Below are positions 6,737 to 13,393 of a stretch of DNA of 14,772 bases, piece by piece. The DNA is taken from NCBI GenBank assembly GCA_030837785.1, contig JAUQYA010000006.1, forward strand, positions 1 through 14,772. Reading direction: 5' to 3'. Below the pieces are notes generated by a model, which saw nothing but the letters and a program-made list of their open reading frames with translations, was not told the DNA's origin and did no database searches. Numbering within the stretch: the first letter of the stretch is position 1; the number at the start of each line of letters is the position of its first letter. Made by a program: the position numbers and the translations under genes. The stretch comes from Albidovulum sp. (GTDB lineage: Bacteria; Pseudomonadota; Alphaproteobacteria; Rhodobacterales; Rhodobacteraceae).

Positions 6737-7510
6737 CTACTTCAGGAAGATCGCCGCGATCCGCGGCACCAGTGCCCGCGGTGCAAGGCGCGGCCCGACC
6801 GAAAAGAGCCAGTTGGCAAGCCCGGTCACCTTGACCCGCCGGCCGCGCCGCATCGCCCGCCATCCCGCCCGCGCCACCCGCGGTGCGGCGGCCGGGGGCA
6901 GGGCGGTGAAGAGGGTGATCCCCTCCATCCCTGCGTCCCGGGCGAAATTCGTCCGCGTCGCGCCGGGACAAAGCGTCGTGATCGTCACCGGCGTTCCGCG
7001 CAGCTCCTCCGCGACCGCCTCGCCGAGCGACAGCACATAGGCCTTGGTCGCGTGATAGACCGCCATGTTCGGCCCCGGCATGAACCCGGCCGTCGAGCCG
7101 ATGTTGAGGATGCGGCCGCCGCCCTGCTGCAGCATGTGCGCGACGGCCCGCTTCGTCAGGATCGTCAGCGCCACCACGTTGACCATGACCGAGGCCCGCT
7201 CCCGCTCGAAGTCCTGCCCGGCGAAGGGGCCGTTCCGCCCGAGGCCGGCGTTGTTCACGACGATCTCGACATGCCGCCTGAGCATCGCCTTGCGCCAGAA
7301 CGTCTCGACCGCATCGGGGTCGGACAGGTCCACGGGCCAGACCTCGACGGCGATCTTGTGCCTGGCGCGAAGCTCCTCGGCCAGACGCTCCATCTTCGCG
7401 CCCTGCCGCGCGGCAAGGATCAGATCGCGCCCCTCCGACGCGGCGATCCGCGCGAATTCCACCCCGAGCCCTTCCGAGGCGCCGGTGATCAGCGTCCATT
7501 TCGCGGCCAT
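6737..7510 (-). CDS. Short-chain dehydrogenase/reductase (SDR), substrate unknown
   Basis: This is a classical SDR oxidoreductase of 257 aa, expected to be a cytoplasmic NAD(P)-dependent enzyme. The nucleotide-binding motif TGASEGLG is at 9-16, followed by NNAG at 86-89. The catalytic tetrad is N111, S139, Y152 and K156 (YHATK), and PGATRTNF follows. AARQ (33-36), after the second beta strand, hints at NADP preference. The C terminus is basic with hydrophobic stretches (GLANWLFSVGPRLAPRALVPRIAAIFLK) and may associate with membrane, as in SDRs related to the DltE/YqjQ group. The start at 7510 has GGGAGGAA upstream. It sits between pgk and fba in the same direction, but nothing in the sequence ties it to glycolysis. 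The substrate cannot be named. Confidence 0.9.
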   Translation of the reverse strand: MAAKWTLITGASEGLGVEFARIAASEGRDLILAARQGAKMERLAEELRARHKIAVEVWPVDLSDPDAVETFWRKAMLRRHVEIVVNNAGLGRNGPFAGQDFERERASVMVNVVALTILTKRAVAHMLQQGGGRILNIGSTAGFMPGPNMAVYHATKAYVLSLGEAVAEELRGTPVTITTLCPGATRTNFARDAGMEGITLFTALPPAAAPRVARAGWRAMRRGRRVKVTGLANWLFSVGPRLAPRALVPRIAAIFLK

Positions 7511-7595
7511 GCCATTCCTCCCGTTTCGCCGGCGGACCCTGGATCGCCCGGTGCACCCCGTGAAGCGGGACGATGGCGGGCGATGCGGCGGCGGC

Positions 7596-8786
7596 TCAGG
7601 CCTCCAGCGCGGCGACGCCGGGCAGGACCTTGCCCTCCATCCACTCCAGGAACGCGCCGCCCGCGGTGGAGATATAGCTGAAGTCCCCCGCGACGCCCGC
7701 CTTGTTCAGCGCCGCGACCGTGTCGCCGCCGCCCGCGACCGAAACCAGCCGGCCGCCGCGGGTGAGGTCGGCGGCCTTCTTCGCCGCGGCGTTGGTGGCC
7801 GCATCGAAGGGGGGTATCTCGAAGGCGCCCAGGGGGCCGTTCCAGATCAGCGTCCGGCAGCGGGCAAAGACTTCGACGATCGCGTCCACCGTTGCCGGCC
7901 CGGCGTCGAGGATCATCGCATCCGCCGGGCAGGCGTCGGCGGCAACCGTCTCGTGCGCCGCCCCCGCCTTGAACTCGCGCGCCACCACCACATCGACGGG
8001 CAGATGAATTGAACAGCCGCGATCCTTCGCCTTGCCAAGAATGGCCCGCGCCGTCTCCGCCATGTCGCGTTCGGCCAGCGACGCGCCGACCTCCGCCCCC
8101 TTGGCGACGAGGAAGGTATTGGCCATGCCGCCGCCGATCACCAGGTGATCGACCTTCTCGACGAGATTGCCGAGAAGGTCGAGCTTGGTCGACACCTTCG
8201 CCCCGCCGACGACGGCGACCACCGGGCGCTCGGGATCGCCGAGCGCGGCGTTCAGCGCCTTCAGTTCCGCCGCCATCAGCCGCCCGGCACAGGACGGCAT
8301 CAGATGCGCGATGGCCTCGGTCGAGGCGTGCGCCCGGTGCGCGGCCGAGAAGGCATCGTTGACGTAGACCTGGCCAAGGGCGGCAAGCGCGGCCGCCATC
8401 GCCGGGTCGTTCTTCTCCTCGCCGGGATGGAAGCGCGTGTTCTCCAGCAGCAGCACGTCGCCGGGCTGCATCGCGGCGACCGCCTTCTTCGCCGGCGTCC
8501 CGATGCAGTCCTCGGCAAAGGCGACGGTCTGGCCCAGCGCCGCCTCGAGCGCCGGAAGCGTCACCCGCAGGCTCATCTCGGGCACGACCTGCCCCTTGGG
8601 CCGGCCGAAATGCGCCAGGAGCACTGGTCGGCCGCCTTTCGCCTGGATGTCCTTGATCGTCGGCACGATCTTTTCGATGCGCGTCGCGTCGGTGACGTGG
8701 CCGGCTTCGACCGGCACGTTGATGTCGACGCGGACCAGAACCGTCTTGTCCGTCATCTCGATGTCGTCGATCGTCTTCCAGCGCAT
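7596..8786 (-). CDS. pgk: Phosphoglycerate kinase
   Basis: Pgk interconverts 1,3-bisphosphoglycerate plus ADP with 3-phosphoglycerate plus ATP. The 396-aa length is standard. Visible motifs are RVDINVP (19-25, substrate-binding Asp/Asn), AHFGRPKG (58-65), LLLENTRFHPGEEKND in the N-terminal domain, GGAKVSTKLDLLGNL at the hinge, WNGPLGAFE (about 314-322) and GGGDT (352-356) in the nucleotide domain. The start at 8786 has GGAAGG about 9 bases upstream. It heads the leftward central-carbon block; the SDR gene follows 85 bp later and fba after that. The 148-bp gap to the divergent cyclophilin gene carries both promoters; TAGATT around 8821-8826 on the reverse strand is a possible -10 for pgk, without a clear -35. 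Confidence 0.97.
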   Translation of the reverse strand: MRWKTIDDIEMTDKTVLVRVDINVPVEAGHVTDATRIEKIVPTIKDIQAKGGRPVLLAHFGRPKGQVVPEMSLRVTLPALEAALGQTVAFAEDCIGTPAKKAVAAMQPGDVLLLENTRFHPGEEKNDPAMAAALAALGQVYVNDAFSAAHRAHASTEAIAHLMPSCAGRLMAAELKALNAALGDPERPVVAVVGGAKVSTKLDLLGNLVEKVDHLVIGGGMANTFLVAKGAEVGASLAERDMAETARAILGKAKDRGCSIHLPVDVVVAREFKAGAAHETVAADACPADAMILDAGPATVDAIVEVFARCRTLIWNGPLGAFEIPPFDAATNAAAKKAADLTRGGRLVSVAGGGDTVAALNKAGVAGDFSYISTAGGAFLEWMEGKVLPGVAALEA

Positions 8787-8922
8787 GGCGCGAATCCTTC
8801 CGTCCCGGCGATTTTCCGCAAATCTAGCTGCCCCGACCGGCCAATCCTAGGGATAGGCCCGTCCGCCGCGTCGCTTTGCCCTTTTCATGCCGCGGTCGCG
8901 TGTTTAGGTTCGCCGCGACATG

Positions 8923-8929
8923 AAGGAGG
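8923..8929 (+). promoter_or_regulatory. Ribosome binding site fixing the first cyclophilin start
   Basis: AAGGAGG lies five bases before the ATG at 8935. An in-frame ATG at 8920 would put this perfect Shine-Dalgarno sequence inside the coding region, so 8935 is preferred. Confidence 0.85.
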
Positions 8930-8934
8930 CCCGA

Positions 8935-9441
8935 ATGGCAGAGATCAACGACCCGGAAAACACCATCATCATGACGCTGAAGGACGGCGAGGTGGTGATC
9001 GAGCTTCTGCCCGAGGTGGCGCCCAAGCACTCCGAACGGATGAAGGAGCTTGCCCGGACGGGCAAGTACGACAACGTGGCCTTCCACCGCGTCATCGACG
9101 ACTTCATGGCCCAGACCGGCGATGTGGAACACGCCAACATGGACTCCGGCTGGAATCCCCGTCGCGCCGGTACCGGCGGGTCGGACCTGCCCGACCTGCC
9201 GGCGGAATTCTCGCGCCTGCCGCACGACCGCGGCACGCTCGGCGCCGCGCGGTCGCAGAATCCGAACTCGGCCAACAGCCAGTTCTTCATCAACTTCAAG
9301 GACAACCATTTCCTGAACGGCCAGTATACCGTCTACGGCCGGGTGATCTCGGGGATGGAGCATGTCGACCGCATCCAGCGCGGCGAGCCGCCGGCGGAGC
9401 CGGACCGGATGATCTCGGTGAGGGTCGCGGCCGATGTCTGA
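8935..9441 (+). CDS. Cytoplasmic cyclophilin-type peptidyl-prolyl isomerase
   Basis: This is a single-domain cyclophilin that should catalyse cis/trans isomerisation of X-Pro bonds and aid protein folding. The 168-aa protein has no signal peptide. Catalytic-site residues are visible in FHRVIDDFMAQTGD (50-63, Arg52 and Gln60) and NSANSQFFINF (111-121). The position of the cyclosporin-contact tryptophan of human CypA is tyrosine here (GQYTVYG), as in many bacterial cyclophilins. An insert around 70-92 (GTGGSDLPDLPAEF) is typical of bacterial forms. The stop overlaps the start of the next cyclophilin gene by 8 bases, so the two are probably translated together. Either ppiA or ppiB could be used as a name; I leave it open. 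Confidence 0.94.
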   Translation: MAEINDPENTIIMTLKDGEVVIELLPEVAPKHSERMKELARTGKYDNVAFHRVIDDFMAQTGDVEHANMDSGWNPRRAGTGGSDLPDLPAEFSRLPHDRGTLGAARSQNPNSANSQFFINFKDNHFLNGQYTVYGRVISGMEHVDRIQRGEPPAEPDRMISVRVAADV

Positions 9442-10048
9442 CACCCGCGTCTTCGTCGGCTCGATGGCCGCCGGGCTGGCCGCGCTGGGCGCCGCCGCCT
9501 TCCTCTACACCAGCAGCAACCGGGCGATGGCCGCCGAGGACGGGCCGGGCCCGAACCTGGTGATCCAGGTCGCGGGCGAGGCGGCGAACGGGACGGTGGT
9601 GATCGATCTTCTGCCCGACATCGCGCCGAAGCATGTCGCGCAGATCACCGAACTTGCGCGGACCCATGCCTATGACAACGTGGTCTTCCACCGCGTCATC
9701 GACGGCTTCATGGCCCAGACCGGCGACGTGAAGTACGGCAAATGGGGCGACGACCTGTCGATGGCCGGCACCGGCAAGTCCGACCTGCCGAACATTCCCG
9801 CCGAGTTCTCCGACCGTTCGTTCCAGCGCGGCGTTGTCGGCATGGCGCGATCCTCGAACCCCAACAGCGCGAATTCGCAGTTCTTCATCATGTATGCGCC
9901 GGGCGAGTTCCTGAACGGCGAATACACGGTCGTGGGCCATGTCATTTCGGGCATGGAGATCGTGGACGCGATCAAGAAGGGCGATCCCGACCTGAACGGC
10001 GCGGTCGAGAACCCCGATCGCATGGTCACCGTGACGGTCGAGGAATAG
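9434..10048 (+). CDS. Exported cyclophilin-type peptidyl-prolyl isomerase
   Basis: This is a second cyclophilin, 204 aa, with an N-terminal hydrophobic segment (about 6-26) and a plausible signal peptidase site AMA-AEDG after residue 33. It is probably periplasmic, or anchored if uncleaved. The isomerase domain (41-204) carries FHRVIDGFMAQTGD (85-98, Arg87) and NPNSANSQFFIMY (142-154). Its body is clearly paralogous to the preceding protein: both share the SDLP-insert and the NGxYTV-x-G-x-VISGME segment. The start ATG lies within the end of the upstream gene (ATGTCTGA, 9434-9441), which suggests translational coupling. A strong palindromic terminator follows at 10073. The pair would supply the same folding activity in the cytoplasm and the envelope. 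Confidence 0.94.
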   Translation: MSDTRVFVGSMAAGLAALGAAAFLYTSSNRAMAAEDGPGPNLVIQVAGEAANGTVVIDLLPDIAPKHVAQITELARTHAYDNVVFHRVIDGFMAQTGDVKYGKWGDDLSMAGTGKSDLPNIPAEFSDRSFQRGVVGMARSSNPNSANSQFFIMYAPGEFLNGEYTVVGHVISGMEIVDAIKKGDPDLNGAVENPDRMVTVTVEE

Positions 10049-10072
10049 GCCAGCCCCTCGGCAGGACCCCGT

Positions 10073-10100
10073 GACGGGCGGCCCCGCGGGGCCGCCCGTC
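10073..10100. terminator. Bidirectional hairpin terminator between cyclophilin and sigma genes
   Basis: A perfect 28-base palindrome (GACGGGCGGCCCCG and its complement) folds into a 12-bp stem with a CGCG loop. It lies between converging genes that end at 10048 and 10118. It is followed by CCGTTCTTC on the plus strand, a weak T tract. Position and symmetry fit a terminator shared by both directions. Confidence 0.75.
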
Positions 10101-10117
10101 CCGTTCTTCGGGGGCAG

Positions 10118-10819
10118 TCACCCGCCGCGCAGCCTCCGCAGCCCGGCGATGACGCGATCGGTCATGGCGCCGCAGCGCGCGCCGTCGAAGGGGAAGATCG
10201 CCTCGAACCCGCCGCGGACCCTCTGTTCCAGCGCCGCCCGCAGACGGCGGCGCGCCCGGAACACGCGCGTCCTCACCGTGACGGGGTTCAGCGACAGGTC
10301 GCGCGCGATCGCAAGCACGCTCATGCCCTCGACCTCATGCAGCAGGAAGGGCAACCGCAGGTCCGGCGGCAATTCGGCCACGGCCTGTTCCAGGAGTGCC
10401 CGGATCTGGGTCCGCCCGAGGGCGGCATCGGGCGCCTCCGGCCGGTGCCCCGGAAAGGCGAGGATCTGCGGCGTGTCGGTTTCGCTCACGGTGTCATATT
10501 CCTGCTGGGGGCTCCGCCCGCGCCTGCGCATCAGGGCGGTGTTGATCGCGATGCGCGTGGCCCAGGTCGCGAATGTCGCCGCGCCGCCGAATCCCTCCAG
10601 ATGCGTGAAGGCCTTCATGTAGGTTTCCTGCACGATCTCTTCCGCCTCGGCGTCGCTTTCGGCAATCCCGCGGGCCACCCTGAACAGCCTCGGGTTCAGC
10701 CGCCGGATCAACTCGCGCACCGCGGCCTCGCTTCCCGCCCGCGCGCCGGCGACGAGATCGGCCTCCGGTGTTGCCGGGCCGGTCTCAGGAATGCCGTGCG
10801 GACGGGGCTGCGCGGTCAT
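10118..10819 (-). CDS. ECF-type RNA polymerase sigma factor
   Basis: This 233-aa sigma-70-family protein has the ECF layout. Region 2 covers about 36-100 (NPRLFRVARGIAESDAEAEE, the -10 binding IVQETYMKAF and TFATWATRIAINTALMRRR). An acidic/Pro linker follows (about 101-135), then region 4 (about 137-195, ALLEQAVAELPPDLRLPFLL, helix-turn-helix AIARDLSLNPVTVRTRVFRAR). A tail of about 35 residues continues with FPFDGARCGAMTDRVIAGLRR, holding the only cysteine (C216). Such FDGxRC tails occur in one set of alphaproteobacterial ECF factors. The start overlaps the cupredoxin stop (ATGA, 10816-10819), so it is the last gene of a coupled operon. No anti-sigma gene is adjacent. Targets cannot be read directly; autoregulation is proposed from an upstream GGAAC box. 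Confidence 0.93.
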   Translation of the reverse strand: MTAQPRPHGIPETGPATPEADLVAGARAGSEAAVRELIRRLNPRLFRVARGIAESDAEAEEIVQETYMKAFTHLEGFGGAATFATWATRIAINTALMRRRGRSPQQEYDTVSETDTPQILAFPGHRPEAPDAALGRTQIRALLEQAVAELPPDLRLPFLLHEVEGMSVLAIARDLSLNPVTVRTRVFRARRRLRAALEQRVRGGFEAIFPFDGARCGAMTDRVIAGLRRLRGG

Positions 10820-11346
10820 TCTTCCGGCTCCGTGGCGATCCGGCCGGCGGCGAGGATCTCCTCGACCGGGGGCAGGGATGAAAGCGCTTCGGGTTCAAGG
10901 TCGGCGATGTCATCGCTCGGGCCCTCCCAGCCCGGATCGGCCGGAACCCCGACGACGATACGCCCGGTCATTCCGGCCATTTCGTGCGGCAGGCAATAGT
11001 AGTCATAGACGCCCGGCACGGTCAGCGTGACCTCGAAACTTTGGTCCGGCAACAGGTAATCGCTGTCCCAGGGCTGCGCGGCCTTCGGGATGCGCCGCTT
11101 CCGCTCGAACAGGGCGGGATGGTAGGCCGTGGAGGTGTGGCTGTTGCCCTTGTCCCGGTTGACGAAGCGAAGCGTGGTGCCGGGCGCCACCGAAAGGCCG
11201 CGCGGCGAGAACCAGACGCGTTCCCCCCGCGCGCTTCCCCGCATCTCGATGACCTCGACAGGGGCCGCCACGAGGCCCGCGGGCATCGTGAGGGTGGCGA
11301 GTGCGCCACCCCCGAGGGTCAGGGCCAGGCGGCGCGACAGGGTCAT
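10816..11346 (-). CDS. Exported cupredoxin (plastocyanin/azurin-like blue copper protein)
   Basis: This is a 176-aa small copper protein, expected in the periplasm. The signal peptide (1-28) includes LSRRLAL, which could be a twin-arginine signal, with likely cleavage at VAA-PVE. The cupredoxin domain (about 30-134) has the type-1 copper ligands His70 (GNSHTS), Cys118, His121 and Met126 in YYCLPHEMAGM, the same C-x2-H-x4-M spacing as plastocyanin. An acidic tail of about 40 residues (135-176, ending ATEPEE) is unusual for a plain cupredoxin. Both ends overlap neighbours by ATGA: its start with the stop of the secreted protein gene, and its stop with the sigma-factor start. It may carry electrons or buffer copper. 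Redox partner unknown. Confidence 0.92.
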   Translation of the reverse strand: MTLSRRLALTLGGGALATLTMPAGLVAAPVEVIEMRGSARGERVWFSPRGLSVAPGTTLRFVNRDKGNSHTSTAYHPALFERKRRIPKAAQPWDSDYLLPDQSFEVTLTVPGVYDYYCLPHEMAGMTGRIVVGVPADPGWEGPSDDIADLEPEALSSLPPVEEILAAGRIATEPEE

Positions 11347-11762
11347 TTCGCAAGCCGCGCCTTGGCTTCGGGGTCGTGATACAGCACGACATGGGCATGC
11401 GGCTTGTCGACGCCCGGATGGCCGGCGTTGTAATAGATGTCGACGCCGGTGACGCTGGGTGAGCCCACGGCGAGGTCGTTGAACGCCGTTCCCTTCTGGA
11501 GGTCTTCCAGCGGCGTCATGTAGACCGTAGCCGAAAGCTTGCCGTCGTGGTCATAGGCAAGGAAGGGGCCGGCGGGCAGTTTCGCCGGGTCCACGAACAG
11601 CGTCCCGAGGCCGGGGATGAAGGCCGGCAGCGGCAGGGCATCGCTGACCTGGACGTAGGGCGCCCCCGGAGGCGACTGCTCCAGCGATGTCTGGTCCTGG
11701 GCGATCGAGGCGCCCGCGAGGGCGATCATCAGCGCGGCCGCCGGCAACAAGGGTCTGGTCAT
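11343..11762 (-). CDS. Small secreted His-rich protein, possibly TTHB210-like/DUF5602
   Basis: A 139-aa protein with a Sec-type signal peptide (MTRPLLPAAALMIALAGASIA, likely cleavage after residue 21). The mature part contains GTLFVDPAKLPAGPFLAYDHDG (53-74), SATVYMTPLEDL (77-88) and a C-terminal His cluster: H115, H122, H124 and H129 in AGHPG ... KPHAHVVLYHD, which could bind metal. It resembles, from memory, the secreted TTHB210-like (DUF5602) family, whose Thermus member is reported to be under a SigE/anti-SigE system; this assignment is tentative. An open frame extends upstream to 11891, but the signal peptide, an AAAGGA site at 11768-11774 and a candidate promoter at 11816-11842 support 11762. 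The stop overlaps the cupredoxin start (ATGA). Biochemical role unknown. Confidence 0.8.
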   Translation of the reverse strand: MTRPLLPAAALMIALAGASIAQDQTSLEQSPPGAPYVQVSDALPLPAFIPGLGTLFVDPAKLPAGPFLAYDHDGKLSATVYMTPLEDLQKGTAFNDLAVGSPSVTGVDIYYNAGHPGVDKPHAHVVLYHDPEAKARLAK

Positions 11763-11815
11763 GTCTTTTCCTTTCGTGATCCGGGTCGGCGCCCGTCCGG
11801 GGCACCTGAACCCTT

Positions 11816-11842
11816 GGATGCGGCGAAAAGGAAAATGTTCCC
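11816..11842 (-). promoter_or_regulatory. Candidate ECF sigma promoter of the cupredoxin-sigma operon
   Basis: The reverse strand has GGGAAC (11837-11842) followed after 16 bases by CATCC (11816-11820), preceded by CG. GGAAC is the common -35 core for many ECF sigma factors. The spacing fits, and the -10 is only loosely like CGTC. A transcript would start near 11809, with a leader of about 47 bases before the first gene. Autoregulation by the operon's own sigma factor is inference. Confidence 0.4.
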
Positions 11843-11891
11843 GCGACGGGATCGATTTCTTCGCGCACCCCCGGGGCACCGGGCCTACCAA

Positions 11892-11919
11892 GGGGGCGCC
11901 CGCTGAATCGCGCGCCCCC
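11892..11919 (-). terminator. Possible tyrS terminator hairpin
   Basis: GGGGGCGC (11892-11899) pairs with GCGCCCCC (11912-11919) around a 12-base loop. It lies about 145 bp past the tyrS stop and before the next operon's promoter. No T run follows (TTGGTAGG on the reverse strand), so termination strength is uncertain. Confidence 0.4.
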
Positions 11920-11947
11920 CGGGGTCCGCGCTCAGTGGGGAAAGCCG

Positions 11948-12052
11948 TCAGGCGCGATCAGGTCCGGCCCGGTCGGATTGTACCTGCTGCGCCGTCGCGC
12001 CGCACGAGGATCAGGGGCCGCAGCAATTGGCCTGGTCCCCGTCCTCTGTCAT
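11948..12052 (-). other. Tiny Cys-rich frame interrupted by TGA, downstream of tyrS
   Basis: Starting at ATG 12052, 13 bases after the tyrS stop, the reverse strand encodes MTEDGDQANCCGP and then TGA (12011-12013). Beyond it the same frame continues SSCGATAQQVQSDRAGPDRA to a TGA at 11948-11950. The first 22 sense codons are almost all G/C-ending, like the real genes around. It could be a 13-aa peptide, a decayed 34-aa Cys-rich peptide, a selenocysteine readthrough product, or chance. No good ribosome site and no clear SECIS hairpin are visible. Confidence 0.25.
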
Positions 12053-12065
12053 GAAGCGCCCGGCC

Positions 12066-13316
12066 TCAGCCCAGCACCACCAGCGCGTGGCGCTTCCTGC
12101 CGGCGGTCAGCTTCACCGGATCGACCAGTTCGCCCGCGCCGAACATCACACCTGCATCGGTGACGAGATCGTCGTTCACCCGCGCGCCGCCTTCGGCGAT
12201 CAGCCGCTTGGCATCCTTGCCGGACTTCGCCAGCCCCGAGCGCACGAAGAGCTGGGCCACGCTGATCCCGTCCGCGACCTCCGCCGGCGATAGCGTCAGC
12301 GTCGGCAGGTCGTCGCCGACGCCGCCCCGCTCGAACACCTCGCGCGCGGTCGCCTCGGCCGCCGCAGCCGCCTCCGGCCCGTGCAGGAGCGCGGTTGCGA
12401 GGTTCGCCAGCGCGATCTTCGCCGCGTTGATCTCGGCACCGCCGAGCGCGCCCAGCCGGTCGCAGTCCTCCACCGGCAGTTCGGTGAATATCTTCAGGAA
12501 GCGGCCGACGTCGGCGTCGGCGGTGTTGCGCCAGAACTGCCAGAACTCGTAGGGCGAAAGCATGTCGGCCCTGAGCCAGACCGCGCCGGCGGCCGACTTG
12601 CCCATCTTCCGCCCGTCGCTTGTCGTCAGAAGCGGCGTCGTCAGCCCGTAGATCTCGCGGTCGGCGACCCGGCGCGTCAGGTCGATGCCGTTGACGATGT
12701 TGCCCCACTGGTCGGAGCCCCCCATCTGCAACAGGCAGCCGTAGCGGCGGTTCAGCTCCAGAAAGTCGTAGGCCTGGAGGATCATGTAGTTGAACTCGAG
12801 GAAGCTCAGGCTTTGTTCGCGGTCGAGCCGCGACTTCACGCTCTCGAACGACAGCATCCGGTTGACGCTGAAATGCCGGCCGATGTCGCGCAGGAAGTCG
12901 AGGTAGTTGAGCCCGTCGAGCCATTCGGCGTTGTTCAGCATCAGCGCATCCGTCGCACCCGTTCCGTAGGAGAGATAGCGCGCGAAGACCTCACCCATGC
13001 TGGCGATGTTGGCGTCGATCGCCGCCGGCGTCAGCAGCGGCCGCTCCTCGGCACGGAACGAAGGATCGCCCACCTTGGTGGTGCCGCCGCCCATCAGCGT
13101 GATCGGCCGGTGCCCGGTCTTCTGGAGCCAGCGCAGCACCATGACGTTCATCAGATGGCCGACGTGCAGCGAGGCGGCGGTCGCGTCATAGCCGATATAG
13201 GCCGGCACCACGCCCTTCACCAATGCCTCGTCCAGCCCCTGCATGTCGGTGCAGTCGGCGAGGAAGCCGCGCTCGATCATCACGCGCAGGAAGTCGGATT
13301 TCGGGTGGTAGGTCAT
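12066..13316 (-). CDS. tyrS: Tyrosyl-tRNA synthetase
   Basis: TyrS charges tRNA-Tyr with tyrosine. The 416-aa protein is a class I synthetase of the bacterial TyrRS type. The HIGH-like signature is HVGH (51-54). The substrate pocket includes YIGYDATAASLH (40-51) and QMGGSDQWGNI (197-207). The KMSKS loop appears as KMGKS (237-241). A C-terminal S4 RNA-binding domain begins near 345 (ISVAQLFVRSGLAKSGKDAKRLI). An upstream in-frame ATG at 13331 would add MDDPA; I chose 13316 because relatives start MTYHPKSDFL. Neither start has a strong ribosome site. It is divergent from anmK across about 77 bp, which carries both promoters. Confidence 0.96.
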   Translation of the reverse strand: MTYHPKSDFLRVMIERGFLADCTDMQGLDEALVKGVVPAYIGYDATAASLHVGHLMNVMVLRWLQKTGHRPITLMGGGTTKVGDPSFRAEERPLLTPAAIDANIASMGEVFARYLSYGTGATDALMLNNAEWLDGLNYLDFLRDIGRHFSVNRMLSFESVKSRLDREQSLSFLEFNYMILQAYDFLELNRRYGCLLQMGGSDQWGNIVNGIDLTRRVADREIYGLTTPLLTTSDGRKMGKSAAGAVWLRADMLSPYEFWQFWRNTADADVGRFLKIFTELPVEDCDRLGALGGAEINAAKIALANLATALLHGPEAAAAAEATAREVFERGGVGDDLPTLTLSPAEVADGISVAQLFVRSGLAKSGKDAKRLIAEGGARVNDDLVTDAGVMFGAGELVDPVKLTAGRKRHALVVLG

Positions 13317-13393
13317 TGCCGGATCGTCCATTCTGCGATTGAAGGCCCGTATATCGGCGCGGCACGCCGAGGGGAAGGGCCAAGGGGGGCGGG

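Larger units (their letters stand above)
11763..12065. other. Intergenic stretch between the sigma operon and tyrS
   Basis: About 300 bp between the start of the secreted-protein gene and the tyrS stop. It contains a candidate ECF-type promoter (11816-11842), a GC hairpin (11892-11919) and a tiny Cys-rich frame on the reverse strand (11948-12052). I see no convincing longer gene on either strand; the plus-strand open frames lack start-site support. Confidence 0.6.

Noticed and set aside
11763..11891. Upstream extension (43 codons) of the secreted-protein gene
   Set aside because: It would bury the signal peptide that begins at 11762 and overlap the candidate promoter; the ribosome site also supports 11762.
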